Shown here one piece after another: positions 47,501 to 54,560 of a DNA stretch of 64,000 nucleotides; within the stretch, counting starts at the first letter, position 1, and every line of letters starts with the position of its first letter. The DNA is from Plazaster borealis (taxonomy: Eukaryota > Echinodermata > Asteroidea > Forcipulatida > Labidiasteridae): positions 7,729,147-7,793,146 of the forward strand of contig CM037470.1 in the NCBI GenBank assembly GCA_021014325.1. The letters run 5' to 3'. The notes under the pieces were generated by a model. The model was not told the origin of the DNA. It was given only the letters and a program-made list of their open reading frames with translations, and searched no databases. Position numbers and translations under genes: made by a program.

Positions 47501-47624
47501 TACGTACCAATAATTGTATATCTCTAGCATTGACATTGGCTCCTTGCTGTATACAACGTTGGAGTTTATTTGAATCTCCACTCATAGCTGCTGATAACAA
47601 CATCTCTGTAGCAGCACTCCCCAT
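26423..47624 (-). CDS. Ankyrin-ROC-COR-death-CARD-caspase fusion protein (24 coding exons)
   Basis: Predicted protein of about 1389 residues. Coding exons in transcript order: 47624-47508, 47137-47039, 45403-45305, 44391-44293, 43194-43096, 42615-42517, 42137-42039, 41080-40982, 39985-39887, 38954-38880, 38528-38412, 38117-37881, 37361-37250, 37005-36845, 36075-35896, 35108-33984, 33602-33572, 33009-32722, 31966-31863, 30390-30226, 29560-29341, 28820-28650, 27666-27557, 26587-26423. All borders are AG/GT and all phases agree. Domains: ankyrin repeats (about 8-328), ROC GTPase (about 340-540; P-loop 352-360, DCAGQ 410-414, THLD 473-476), COR (about 600-860), death domain (about 878-972), CARD (about 998-1075), caspase p20 (about 1080-1242; H1196, C1239) and p10 (about 1284-1389). 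The front half is DAPK1-like but lacks the kinase. The back half is an initiator-type CARD caspase. The protein is expected to be cytosolic. The alternative is two adjacent genes split near 33.6-34.0 kb; phase continuity and lack of intergenic space argue against that. Confidence 0.82.
26588..27556 (-). other. Intron of the Roco-caspase gene
   Basis: About 970 bases; the plus-strand open frames here are chance. Nothing else seen. Confidence 0.6.
27557..27666 (-). CDS. Roco-caspase exon 23: p10 core
   Basis: 110 nt, phase 1 to 0. SVSLRSQVEGSWFIQALCEV, then SEDSLDTLMNK. GSWFIQALCEV is the canonical p10 motif. S-L-R replaces the usual S-[WY]-R of the substrate pocket; the arginine (R1304) is kept. 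Confidence 0.95.
27914..28414. mobile_element. MITE in a p10 intron (about 501 bp)
   Basis: Left CCTTAACCCTGCGTC, right GACGCAGGGTAAAGG, inverted with one mismatch. No ORF. Confidence 0.75.
28650..28820 (-). CDS. Roco-caspase exon 22: p20/p10 linker and start of p10
   Basis: 171 nt, phase 1 to 1. QSIKLVEADNDICVSD, then a five-aspartate run (D1264-D1268) encoded by a GAT repeat, then LPANADMFFAYASTEG, the first p10 strand. VEAD1251 and INAD1277 are candidate self-cleavage sites for separating large and small subunits. Confidence 0.93.
29341..29560 (-). CDS. Roco-caspase exon 21: caspase catalytic exon (SHG and QACRG)
   Basis: 220 nt, phase 0 to 1. CSAVVVLMSHGNTGVIKG carries the catalytic histidine (H1196). 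GKPKLFFIQACRG carries the catalytic cysteine (C1239). Both active-site motifs are intact, so a working protease is expected. The acceptor and first 19-20 bases are copied several times upstream in the intron (29541-29895). Confidence 0.96.
29541..29895. repeat. Tandem repeat (about 87 bp, four copies) that duplicates a splice acceptor
   Basis: Units share CAATAATAATCAATAC and CAACAGAAAACACTGCAT. The first unit overlaps the start of the caspase catalytic exon. The other copies carry a decayed acceptor and exon start upstream of it in the transcript. Confidence 0.9.
30226..30390 (-). CDS. Roco-caspase exon 20: start of caspase p20
   Basis: 165 nt, phase 0 to 0. YCMWKDTKGLAYVLNNSDF, RRRKGSEVDLGNI, LQELGYVVQVHTNLT. 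The first substrate-pocket arginine is R1138 in the R-x-G-S-E-x-D motif, and the LGYxVxxxxNLT strand is as in active caspases. Confidence 0.94.
30391..31862 (-). other. Intron of the Roco-caspase gene
   Basis: About 1.5 kb with the GGATCC-rich element at 31055-31271; otherwise nothing recognisable. Confidence 0.55.
31055..31271. mobile_element. Short inverted-repeat element rich in GGGATCCCGG
   Basis: Left CCCATAGAAAATGAAACC, right end in reverse complement CCCTATAGAAAATACC. The interior has five or more GGGATCC/GGATCCC-type words in 170 bases. Confidence 0.6.
31863..31966 (-). CDS. Roco-caspase exon 19: CARD-to-p20 linker
   Basis: 104 nt, phase 1 to 0. GVETLKEVIPDAQGSYKDYS, then SLLDPHN. 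It leads into the first p20 strand. D1089 and D1096 are possible prodomain-release sites. Confidence 0.82.
32722..33009 (-). CDS. Roco-caspase exon 18: CARD
   Basis: 288 nt, phase 1 to 1. EEKYKPDKISIKVLVWREDL, then ALREVINPESLL, LFDISDREEIEAT, AVDRMLYKVIKSHDKQLYHD and FSVALEG. The sequence fits the six-helix CARD pattern: L-x-x-V-x-P-x-x-L, D-x-x-x-I, then R-x-x-L-x-x-V/I with a final F-x-x-AL-E. A death-effector or other death-fold domain is less likely. Confidence 0.8.
33572..33602 (-). CDS. Roco-caspase exon 17: 31-nt linker microexon
   Basis: 31 nt between TTCTCACAG and GTGAGT, encoding VPSSDASFSV plus one base. It changes the phase from 0 to 1, exactly as the next exon requires. It is the link between the Roco half and the caspase half, so it is the exon to confirm by RNA evidence. 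Confidence 0.68.
33984..35108 (-). CDS. Roco-caspase exon 16: COR domain and death domain
   Basis: 1125 nt, 375 codons, phase 0 to 0, by far the largest exon. It begins IYYKKQSGEMDWVVLEPRWL, the COR signature, where DAPK1-type proteins have LDPRWL. COR continues with LLQHLELVFRYDD and PARLPMDLDPVVW. The C-terminal 95 residues form a death domain: LLEEDLVALCRCLD, QDYRGLAEALNVTESEMDYM, then TRALLERVQPSVGHLRAICK. If the donor at 33983 were not used, translation would stop 18 codons later, which would give a DAPK-like protein without protease. That is a possible alternative isoform. Confidence 0.93.
35109..35895 (-). other. Intron of the Roco-caspase gene
   Basis: About 790 bases; no exon accepted (see rejected item near 35790). 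Confidence 0.5.
35896..36075 (-). CDS. Roco-caspase exon 15: ROC-COR junction
   Basis: 180 nt, phase 0 to 0. GSRVMPRLCEEIRRLKHTW, YPVISWKQFCCKVKT, DDSLHRTAAVFLTAMSE. The P-x-x-W-x-x-F pattern is typical of the start of COR. Confidence 0.85.
36076..36844 (-). other. Intron of the Roco-caspase gene
   Basis: AT-rich intron with an AATAAT run near 36340; nothing else seen. Confidence 0.55.
36845..37005 (-). CDS. Roco-caspase exon 14: ROC C-terminal part
   Basis: 161 nt, phase 1 to 0. KVQAASMLKQIQAEFSNHL, INSIKYGSKAMVRLRGTLES. Matches the end of a ROC domain with the variable strand and last helix. Confidence 0.85.
37250..37361 (-). CDS. Roco-caspase exon 13: ROC G4 motif
   Basis: 112 nt, phase 0 to 1. 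LRRWLAFVKAGHDY, then DVVLVATHLDQL; THLD is the guanine-specificity (G4) motif in the THxD form seen in Roco proteins. Confidence 0.9.
37881..38117 (-). CDS. Roco-caspase exon 12: ROC switch regions
   Basis: 237 nt, phase 0 to 0. It holds the candidate switch I threonine in KATPGIELSK, the G3 motif FWDCAGQLEYHVTHAMFLG, and the strand CIYALVYDVT. The DxAGQLEYHxTH string is characteristic of ROC domains rather than of small Ras-type GTPases. Confidence 0.93.
38412..38528 (-). CDS. Roco-caspase exon 11: ROC P-loop
   Basis: 117 nt, phase 0 to 0. It encodes VKLFLIGDPKAGKTTLQKAL, a textbook Walker A/P-loop (GxxxxGKT) preceded by a hydrophobic beta strand, as in the ROC GTPase domain of DAPK1 and other Roco proteins. 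The P-loop is residues 352-360 of the assembled protein. Confidence 0.93.
38880..38954 (-). CDS. Roco-caspase exon 10: terminal half repeat / linker
   Basis: 75 nt, 25 codons, phase 0 to 0. EGKTPSGLLPRRSGKAAKII then TQAEK. It has the TPxxL start of an ankyrin capping helix and runs into the ROC domain. Donor GTTTGA is non-consensus. Confidence 0.75.
39001..39886 (-). other. Intron of the Roco-caspase gene
   Basis: About 890 bases with no recognisable feature on either strand. Confidence 0.55.
39887..39985 (-). CDS. Roco-caspase exon 9: ankyrin repeat
   Basis: 99 nt, phase 0 to 0. NGNCALHVAASLGNADICH, then LITSGSDALLINN. Last full ankyrin repeat before the ROC domain. Confidence 0.92.
40480..40560 (-). 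repeat. tRNA-derived repeat fragment
   Basis: On minus: GGTGGTCTAGTGGTAAGACA followed by TCTACTCTTGCATTTCAAAG. Same family as 10858-11860, truncated after the anticodon region. Confidence 0.7.
40982..41080 (-). CDS. Roco-caspase exon 8: ankyrin repeat
   Basis: 99 nt, phase 0 to 0. LGDTVLHAAATSGKLVTCK, then ILQNGADITSRNK. Donor is GTAAGT. Confidence 0.93.
42039..42137 (-). CDS. Roco-caspase exon 7: ankyrin repeat
   Basis: 99 nt, phase 0 to 0. DGNTALHIACIQGHHQMCQ, then LLDRGADILTKNQ. Donor GTTGGT is weak. Confidence 0.92.
42517..42615 (-). CDS. Roco-caspase exon 6: ankyrin repeat
   Basis: 99 nt, phase 0 to 0. LCNTPLHSAVFSGKINTCR, then LLDKGSNVNARNK. Donor is a consensus GTAAGT. Confidence 0.93.
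42803..43067. mobile_element. TTAA-type MITE, second copy (about 265 bp)
   Basis: The right end in reverse complement, TTAAAGGCAAAGTATACCTT, matches the element at 20437-20847. The left end TTAAAGAACTTCTAAGG is decayed. It stops about 29 bases from an ankyrin exon. Confidence 0.55.
43096..43194 (-). CDS. Roco-caspase exon 5: ankyrin repeat
   Basis: 99 nt, phase 0 to 0. NGHSALHEASAAGHVDTCK, then LINAGASPFALDQ. Its acceptor and first bases are duplicated upstream near 43301. Confidence 0.92.
43177..43370. repeat. Tandem duplication including the start of ankyrin exon 5
   Basis: Two copies, offset about 107 bp, of AAGCACTATGACCAT through CATTTCACTGCATGAAGACC and CAACAAACATAA. The first copy contains the real acceptor at 43195-43196. 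Confidence 0.9.
44293..44391 (-). CDS. Roco-caspase exon 4: ankyrin repeat
   Basis: 99 nt, phase 0 to 0. FGDTALLTAASWGSKGVCH, then LISAGANVTAKNQ. The usual histidine of TPLH is replaced by leucine. Confidence 0.9.
44392..45304 (-). other. Intron of the Roco-caspase gene with foldback fragment
   Basis: AT-rich; contains the tRNA-like foldback at 45180-45295. Nothing else seen. Confidence 0.55.
45180..45295. repeat. Small foldback of the tRNA-like family
   Basis: Left TTGGGTTGAACAAAGAAAAA, right TTTTCTTTGTTCAGCCCAAA, with GGGACTTGAACC and GAGGTTCAATTCC between. A contracted version of 161-421. Confidence 0.75.
45305..45403 (-). CDS. Roco-caspase exon 3: ankyrin repeat
   Basis: 99 nt, phase 0 to 0. 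SGRSPLHYAAKSGHVYICK is followed by a degenerate second half ending LLEQTDQ. Donor GTACAT is weak. Confidence 0.85.
45640..45775 (-). repeat. tRNA-derived SINE-like repeat, uninterrupted copy
   Basis: On minus: GTGGTCCAGTGGTAAGACAT, then GTAGGTTCGGATCCCACC and a tail GTGGATTATTTTCACAGGAA. It shows the pre-insertion form of the repeat at 10858. Confidence 0.75.
46805..46857. repeat. Imperfect inverted repeat (hairpin)
   Basis: CAAAATTTGAATCCCCAAAA CTC, short loop, GAGTTTTGGAGATTCAAATT TG. Flanking CTCAAACCCTCAAACCC and GAGGGTTTGGG suggest a larger inverted-repeat element (about 46720-46925). Confidence 0.7.
47039..47137 (-). CDS. Roco-caspase exon 2: ankyrin repeat
   Basis: Exactly 99 nt, phase 0 to 0. 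Motif RTPLHYAAGSG, then LIQAGAGVNAVDK. A complete 33-residue ankyrin repeat in one exon. Confidence 0.92.
47508..47624 (-). CDS. Roco-caspase exon 1: start codon and first ankyrin repeat
   Basis: 117 nt, 39 codons. The ATG is at 47624-47622 (MGSAATEMLLSAAMSG), 37 nt after an untranslated acceptor at 47661. It encodes an ankyrin-like repeat ending QQGANVNARDIQLL, donor GTACGT, phase 0. No kinase exon precedes it. Confidence 0.82.
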
Positions 47625-47661
47625 GTTTTAAACTATGTACTGTAAGAACTTCTTTAAAATA
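47625..47661 (-). other. 5' untranslated part of Roco-caspase exon 1
   Basis: A strong acceptor (TTTTTTATTTTGCAG) ends at 47662 on the minus strand, 37 bases before the ATG, so the exon is probably spliced to an untranslated first exon. Confidence 0.55.
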
Positions 47662-47794
47662 CTGCAAAATAAAAAACATTTCTTGAACATTTCAACCATG
47701 CTCTTTAAGAGAATAATCAACTGAGTCAGAAGGGTCGTCCAAACAAATCGACTACTCCACTCAACAAACTCAAGGTACAAGTAACATGGACTGT

Positions 47795-48085
47795 AAATGA
47801 CAACAGGCAGTTCTTATGAGAGCACTTTATCACACCTCAAGGGTGTCTTAACACTCATTATTGTTACTCCAGAAACTCTTATCCATGCAATATGTAGTAC
47901 AATGCAGCCAACACCAGAAACACTGGGGCAAACCTTAAAGTGTAACAATAAGTGTACTGGGTTCTTATACATACATGTACATACATTACACAGAACACAC
48001 GACCTACAGCTTTATATAATGTACCAATGCTATAAACGGGTCCCTTGTGTCAACAGCAATCAATCCTGCTCAATTTATACCCTAT
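47795..48085 (-). repeat. SINE body, reverse copy
   Basis: On minus it reads ... ATAAGAACCCAGTACACTTA ... GGTTTGCCCCAGTGTTTCTG, matching the body of the SINE at 19050-19345. It sits between the first coding exon and the possible 5' UTR exon. Confidence 0.7.
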
Positions 48086-48130
48086 TACATGGAACATGAC
48101 AAAATGATGACTGTATTTCTCATAACTTAC

Positions 48131-48357
48131 CAAAAGATGACAATGAAGTTGTAGCTACAGGCAGTATGGGCAGAACTTAAAGTCACAACAGCAAATATTA
48201 CAATCCATTGTCTGGACTACAGTCTTTTGCAAGCAAAACACTCAGTTACAAACAACGGAACACACACTTTGGGACCACGGAGCTATACAAGATGTCTGCT
48301 TGGATGTAATTCTGAGTGTGTTTTAATGTGACAGGAAGTTGGATATTAGTACTTACC
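48131..48357 (-). promoter_or_regulatory. Possible untranslated first exon(s) and promoter region of the Roco-caspase gene
   Basis: Two good minus-strand donors with no coding potential upstream of them lie here: CATCTTTTG/GTAAGT with exon end at 48131, and CTGCAG/GTAAGT with exon end at 48357. Either could be the end of a 5' UTR exon spliced to 47661. The transcription start is not identified. Confidence 0.35.
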
Positions 48358-49804
48358 TGCAGGCAGTGTTAGAGGAGAAGGTGGCCCTACTTGATCTCAG
48401 TCTGAATCATCATGCATATTTAGTACAGGCAGTCCAACAAACACAATCCATCCCTCCCCTTAATCATAAATATTTACATGCAACTAATTCTATAAAAGTA
48501 CACAAAGAGCACAGAAGAAAACACACATAGGCCCTAGTTGGCAAAAGGTAATAATTGCATTTACCAGCAAAATATTTATTCTTTTAAACTACATATCTAA
48601 ATAGGATAAAACTAATAGTGCTCAAAACTAAAGGTAAGGCCAAATATTGTTTACAAAATAGTCTATGTTCTTATTAAAATAATTAATGTGTTTTCTTAAA
48701 ACACATATATTAGTATGGGTACATTCATTAGTATGATTGATTGTTCTTATTTCAGTATGGCAAATCCAAATGAGAACAGAGTACTCAGTTTTTCGGAGGA
48801 AAATATATTTCAGAACAATGTACAAATGCATGTAGTGTCACCTAATCTTTCATTTGAGTCACTAAAAAAATTGTTTTAACTTAACAAACATACAAAACAA
48901 AAATCAAAATTAAATTGTATTAAAAATTCTGATCCGATGGATTATTCCCCTGAAATGTTACTTTGAAAACAATGTAAAAACATCACCAAGTAAATCGTTT
49001 GTTGTTTTTCTTCTTTTAGTAATTTAATTAGGTCATTATTTTCCTGATTTTTTTCACTTAAGATCTTTTGCAAAAGTTGTACACTGCCACCAGTGACACT
49101 TCACACTAGTTGCAATCAACCTTTACCTTAGAATCAAAACTCCTTAAAGTCTGCAGTAGTAGCATTCTCAAACAGAAACTTCTTAAGGTGCAACACAAGT
49201 CAGAAATAAACAAAGCAAAGATTGTTTTCTAAAAAACACAGGAATCTACACAGCGCACCAGTATTTGAGCATTTCTCATGCACTATGAACCATTATGTAG
49301 GCCTATTTGGCTGTCAAGTCCCAAGTTACAAACATTGAGTTTGAGTGCAAAGTATGGTTCAAACTGGTCGAGTTTGCATCAGATTCATAAAAAATGTGAC
49401 TCAAGTCAGGAAAAAAAAACATTCTGGAAATACATTCTAATTATTATGTGGCAAAAAGATGGTGACTATTACCTTTCTTATATTTATGCTTATATTTATA
49501 CTTTGCATTTGACCTCCAATTACCTTCCCTTTTTTCTCTTAATATCTCACACTTCGTTTACATCAAAATACATGACACAGTCATATGTCAGCTTATTTTA
49601 GTTTTATGCAATATATTTGGAAGATACCACGGTAACTTCCAACTGACTTGCACAAAAGTTCAGGTTCAAATTGTCAAGACGAAGCCAAGCCAATTCCAAA
49701 ATAAAATTAACAGAGGACATGCCAATATTTCTGATATCAACCCTCGCTTATTATGAGTGAATGTATACCCTTTGTATACCAAAAGGGTTGAAGGTCTTAT
49801 AGAT

Positions 49805-50226
49805 GGTTACAGCTCAATAGTCCGAAGGTTCGATGGTCGGAAGGTTCGTTAGTCCGAAGGTTCGTTTGTCCGAAGGTTCGTAAGTCCGAAGGTTCAATAG
49901 TCCGAAGGTTCGATAGTCTGAAGGTTCGATAGTCCGAATTGACAATAAGGTTCGACAGTCCGAATTGACAATAAGGTTCGATCATCGATTCGGACTATCG
50001 GACCTTATCGTCTATTCGGACTACCGAACCTTCGGACCAGTGAACCTTCAGATTAATGAACCTTCGGACTAATGAACCTTCGGACTATCGCATCAAATGT
50101 TCGGATTAACGAACCCTATTTCATTTTCGGACTAATGAACCCCCTGTTATGGGAAATTTGTGCGTTCGGACTATCGAACCTTTGGACTATTGAACCTACG
50201 GACTAACGGACCTTCGGGCGGACACC
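49805..50226. mobile_element. Hairpin-forming element of GGTTCGATAGTCCGAA repeats
   Basis: The left half is about ten degenerate 15-17-bp units GTCCGAAGGTTCGATA. The right half is the reverse complement (CGGACTATCGAACCTT). Flanking TTATAGAT at 49797-49804 and 50227-50234 is an 8-bp target duplication; the paralogous site near 51440 lacks the insert. Confidence 0.85.
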
Positions 50227-50374
50227 TTATAGATACCCCCTTCATCAAACTACTATTCTTGTTGTTTTATATGTTTGTTTTGCTGGTCTTGGTACTTGAG
50301 GTCTTGCATTGTGGGAAAAATATTTCTCTAGTAAATAAGGTTCCTAGAGAATTTTAACCAATGTCATCCAACAT

Positions 50375-50766
50375 AGCCTTGATCAAGGCAGTCGCATTTT
50401 TCACTCCAAAAAAGACGCCGTAAACACATGTATCAATTTTTTGCTATCAATGTATACGCTGTGCGTAAGGTGTGTATCACATCGCACGACCCACCCGTAT
50501 ACACTGTGCGTAATGTGTGTATCACGTCGCACGACGCCCGTACACACACTGTGGTGCAGGTCATCCGCACTCGTACCACTCTCCGCATGCGGAGGCCGTC
50601 AGGTGAGACACGCATACAGCTCACACGAGCACGCGCACAGACAGACACCACGCACACAGCTCGGGCGGGTTGGTAGCTCGGGTGGGTAGCGCGGCGCAAA
50701 TAAAATAAAAATGAAAACAATAAAATAAAATTGAGAAAAAAACTCCAACGCCTTGATCAAGGCTAC
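50375..50766. mobile_element. Palindrome-ended element (392 bp), Mutator-like size of target duplication
   Basis: Starts AGCCTTGATCAAGGC and ends GCCTTGATCAAGGCTAC. Flanked by ATCCAACAT (50366-50374 and 50767-50775). Copy 2 of the duplication (about 51593-51605) has the empty site with one ATCCAACAT. The interior is GC-rich, with GTGCGTAAGGTGTGTATCAC repeated, and has GTAGCGCGGCGCAAATAAAA near the right end. Confidence 0.82.
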
Positions 50767-51016
50767 ATCCAACATTGAAATAAATTATTCATGCGGCATC
50801 TTTTACACACCAAAAAGTATGCTTCATGATTGTATGTAGAAATAAGTACTGCTATAGATTTTAAGTCACTCGATCATTGCAGGATGGATACCGAGTATGT
50901 CAGTCATAAAATAACACTACAGTATAGTAGCAGTGTTTGTTATAGAAGGATGGCATTATAGGACTATAAACTCATTCAAACTAATTTAAAACAATTTAAA
51001 ACTCTATTTATTAATT

Positions 51017-51745
51017 GTATGCAATACGTTTGGAAGATACTGCAATCCACAAGGCTTATAAGATTATAATCAACTCTAAAATTGATCTAATTTTGTAATT
51101 CATAGTTTACAATCTACAGCTGTAAGCCTGCAAATGTAAATGTTTAAACCAATACATACAACTACATTCTTAATAAATGTAAAGAACGGTATTTAGAAAT
51201 TGCTAAAAGACTACCTACCAATAACTATTGAAGAGTAAGATTTGTTGAATAAAATTTATAAACGCCACAATTTTATGAAAGGCACTTCGTTGCTGTGGCC
51301 AAAGTTCAAGTTCAAATTGTCAAGACAAAGCCAAGCTGATTCCAAAATAAAATTAACAGAAAACAAATGCCAACAATTTTTACATCGATGCATATTTTAA
51401 CTGTAAATGTATAGTTTTCAACACAAAAGTTTTGTAGGTCTTACAGGATTGCCCCATTAGTCAAACAAGTGTTTTTTTTTTTTGTTTTTTTTTTCTGGTC
51501 TTGTCTGGGTCTTGGACCTTGAGGTCTTGCACTGTGGGAATCTCAAAATATTTCCTTGAAAAACAAAATTCCTCTGGAATTTTAACCCAATGCTATCCAA
51601 CATTGGAAACAATTATTAATGCAGCATATTTTACAAACCAAAAAGTATGCTTTGTGAATGTATGTAGAAGTGATGCTATAGATGTTAGGTCACTCATTGC
51701 ATGACCGATATGTTAGTCATTAAAAAAAAACTACAGTTGTTTTTT
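51017..51745. repeat. Segmental duplication, copy 2 (uninterrupted)
   Basis: See copy 1. It also contains a poly-T run near 51472-51494. Confidence 0.75.
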
Positions 51746-52333
51746 ATAGAAGGATGTACAGTGAACGAGTTCCCTTGTATAGCATCAAAATGCTACTACT
51801 CAAAAATCAACATTTGTTATCATTCCATGTGCACAAAATCTGTTTAGTCAAAATATTGTTGCTCTGCAAAAGTGCTGGATGAAACCTTTCCCTGATGTAT
51901 TAAAACACTTTGAAACAATTTAAAACACTATTAAAATACCGTATACCTAATTGAGTGTATTATTATTGTAACTTACAAACTAAGCTAAAAACATTGATTT
52001 ACTGATAAAAACAGCTGTACATAATTCAATTTTGTTTCAATATTTTGTAACTGAGTACCATTATGCACTGCATTCACACTATCACTTACATCCCCTTCTT
52101 AAATGGTGATTTTATATCAGGTAAACAAAATGTGACCAATCTATCAAAAAGATTAAACTTTCTGTGGTATTTATGAATTTCCCATAAAAACTGATCAAGG
52201 ATGACTAGTTTACTTCAAGTTTGACTCAATAATATGTACATGTATTTAAAAAAAACTCATAAAAATGAAGTAGTGAGAAAACAAGGACCTCTGATGCTAC
52301 ACAATGACCTAAACAATTAATGTAGTTAAATGT

Positions 52334-52990
52334 AAGAGATAAAAACATTAATCATTTGAAAAATTTAAATTTTATAGCAATTCAATCATATTCTGTGCTT
52401 TAGTTCCAGTGGACCACGATACATACAGTCCAGCAGATATATACATGTATTTGTTTAGAAGTACAACATTTATTTATCTTAAACCAAATCATGGAATTCG
52501 GTATCGGTAGGCTACCATACTAGATTCAAACCCAATATCACAGCAACCAACTACTTTTGCTAAATTTCTAGCAGGAATTAAGAGATACAAACATTAATCA
52601 TTTAGAAATAGCAATTTTATAGCAATTCAATCATATATTCTTTGCTTCAGTTCCAGTGGACCACAATTCATACAGTTCAGCAGATATGTATTTGTTTGAA
52701 GTACTTAATATTTTAATCTTTCACAAAATCATGGAATTTGATACCATTGGTTTAAACCCAATTTTACTAGCAAACAACTATTTTTGCTATATTTCTAGCA
52801 GGAATTGAGAGATACAAATATTAATCATTTAGAAATAGCAATTTTATTGCAATTCAATCATATATTCTTTGCTTTAGTTCCAGTGGACCACGATACATAC
52901 AGTCCAGCAGATATATACATGTATTTGTTTGAAATACTTAAGTCTTTAATCTTTCACAAAAGCATGGAATTTGGTACCACATTTGGTTTT
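52334..52990. repeat. Tandem triplication (about 230-bp units)
   Basis: Three copies beginning near 52334, 52575 and 52801, each with AGAGATA-AA-ATTAATCAT, GCAATTCAATCATAT and AGTTCCAGTGGACCAC, then CAGCAGATAT. Confidence 0.85.
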
Positions 52991-54560
52991 CCGGTAACAT
53001 TATGTCCTAAACTGACATAACTGAACTGGCAAATCCAGATATTATTTCATAAGTAAACAGATACCATACTCAAATTACTGGCATACTAGCCTACTTGAAT
53101 AAACAACTAAATAATTATATTCACACTTTAAATGAGGTGGCACTTGCTAATTACATGTATTTTCAGGTTTTCTTTTACCTTTTACCCATTGAAGATATCA
53201 ACGTGTATCTATGTAATTTACACAAGGGAGATAATACAATACAGTACCACTCAAACAGGAATAAAAACCAATCTATTAATACTTATAACACAGCTCTAGC
53301 AGTTGGTGCGACTCTTATCTATAACCTTGCTTAGTTTTAGGCACACATTTTTTTCCAAGTGAACCTTTCACTATTGGCTGGTAAAGACAGTTTATCGATG
53401 TCTTCTTCCAAACGTTATTGTTAACTGGACGTGACTGTTTTCTCCTTAAAATTATATGAGAGTAAAATTAGCAACTTCTTGGAGTTTTAAAGTTTATGAG
53501 CTTGATTTAATTGATAAGAACAGATACATTGAGCTGATTCTAAACCAAGCATAATAGAAGCAAGAGTGGTTGTAAATAAAATCACAGCTAAAACACATCC
53601 TCCTCTTAAGTGTCACCCTCCAAAGTTAAAACGTGTCCCTCATAACAGAAAAAAGCTTTAACATTTCAATTAAACCTTTTTGTGTTACAATAAGTAGCTT
53701 CTAATTTGATTGTACCAACTGAAAATAGAGTTTAGAAATTTAAATCTCATACATAAATTTGAAAATTAGCCAGGCAAACTGGGGGAGGGGAAGCTGTCAA
53801 AAGAAAAGCTTTTTCATTTACAAACAAGCTGCACGAGTGTGCGGAACTCCTTCACCTACAACCATACACCCCAACACAACCAATGCTCTGTGTTTACATT
53901 GCGTTGCCACTGTGTGCAATGTACATGCACACATGTACTTACATCACTGTTAAATACAAACCAGCACTACTTGGCGATTCCATTCTAGTATCCGGACGTT
54001 TAACTTTGAAAAGTACAAATGTTGATTGGTGACAATGAACAGCTTGTTCATTCTTACAGATATCAGAGAAGACAATTTGTTCTTTCAATGAAAGGAGAAA
54101 ACTTTAGGTAGAACTATATTTTTCTTCAAAATAGATGGTCTTTTTGGAAGTGTTGAGGGTTGTATACATTGTACCATACAGAGTTCGTGCCGCTGCTTGT
54201 CATCTAGTTAACTGCAGACGCTAGATGTTAAGTGACCACTAAGACTTTACATGATCTATCAACTGTTTTCAATAATATACACACAAACAAAACATTTGAA
54301 CTTATGTTAACCTTGACAGATGTTTTCATTTAATGTCTGATATAAATATATTCCTTCATTAGCCTCGGAAAAAATAAACTGCCCAAGTTGACAAAATTAG
54401 GCATAACACGTACTTTCTTGTTTTTCCTTTTCCCCCAAGAATAGGTATAGAGATGCAGAGAAGCTTTTGTGTAATACTACCTTAAACAAATACATTCATC
54501 AATGATAGAGACACTAAGCCATGACTCAGAAGCTAGAGCTGTACCTTTGTTTATTTTCAT

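Larger units (their letters stand above)
49606..50955. repeat. Segmental duplication, copy 1 (interrupted)
   Basis: Shares GTTCAAATTGTCAAGAC, CCAAAATAAAATTAACAGA, GAGGTCTTGCA-TGTGGGA and CCAAAAAGTATGCTT with copy 2 at 51017-51745. It carries two insertions absent from copy 2: 49805-50226 and 50375-50766. Confidence 0.8.
48360..54547. other. Region between the Roco-caspase gene and the death-domain gene
   Basis: About 6 kb with no credible coding exon on either strand. It contains a segmental duplication (about 49606-50955 and 51017-51745), two mobile elements in its first copy, and a triplicated 230-bp block (52334-52990). Confidence 0.55.

Noticed and set aside
50428..50720. Overlapping ORFs on both strands with GTGCGT/CACACG repeats
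   Set aside because: They lie inside the palindrome-ended mobile element and encode low-complexity repeats only.
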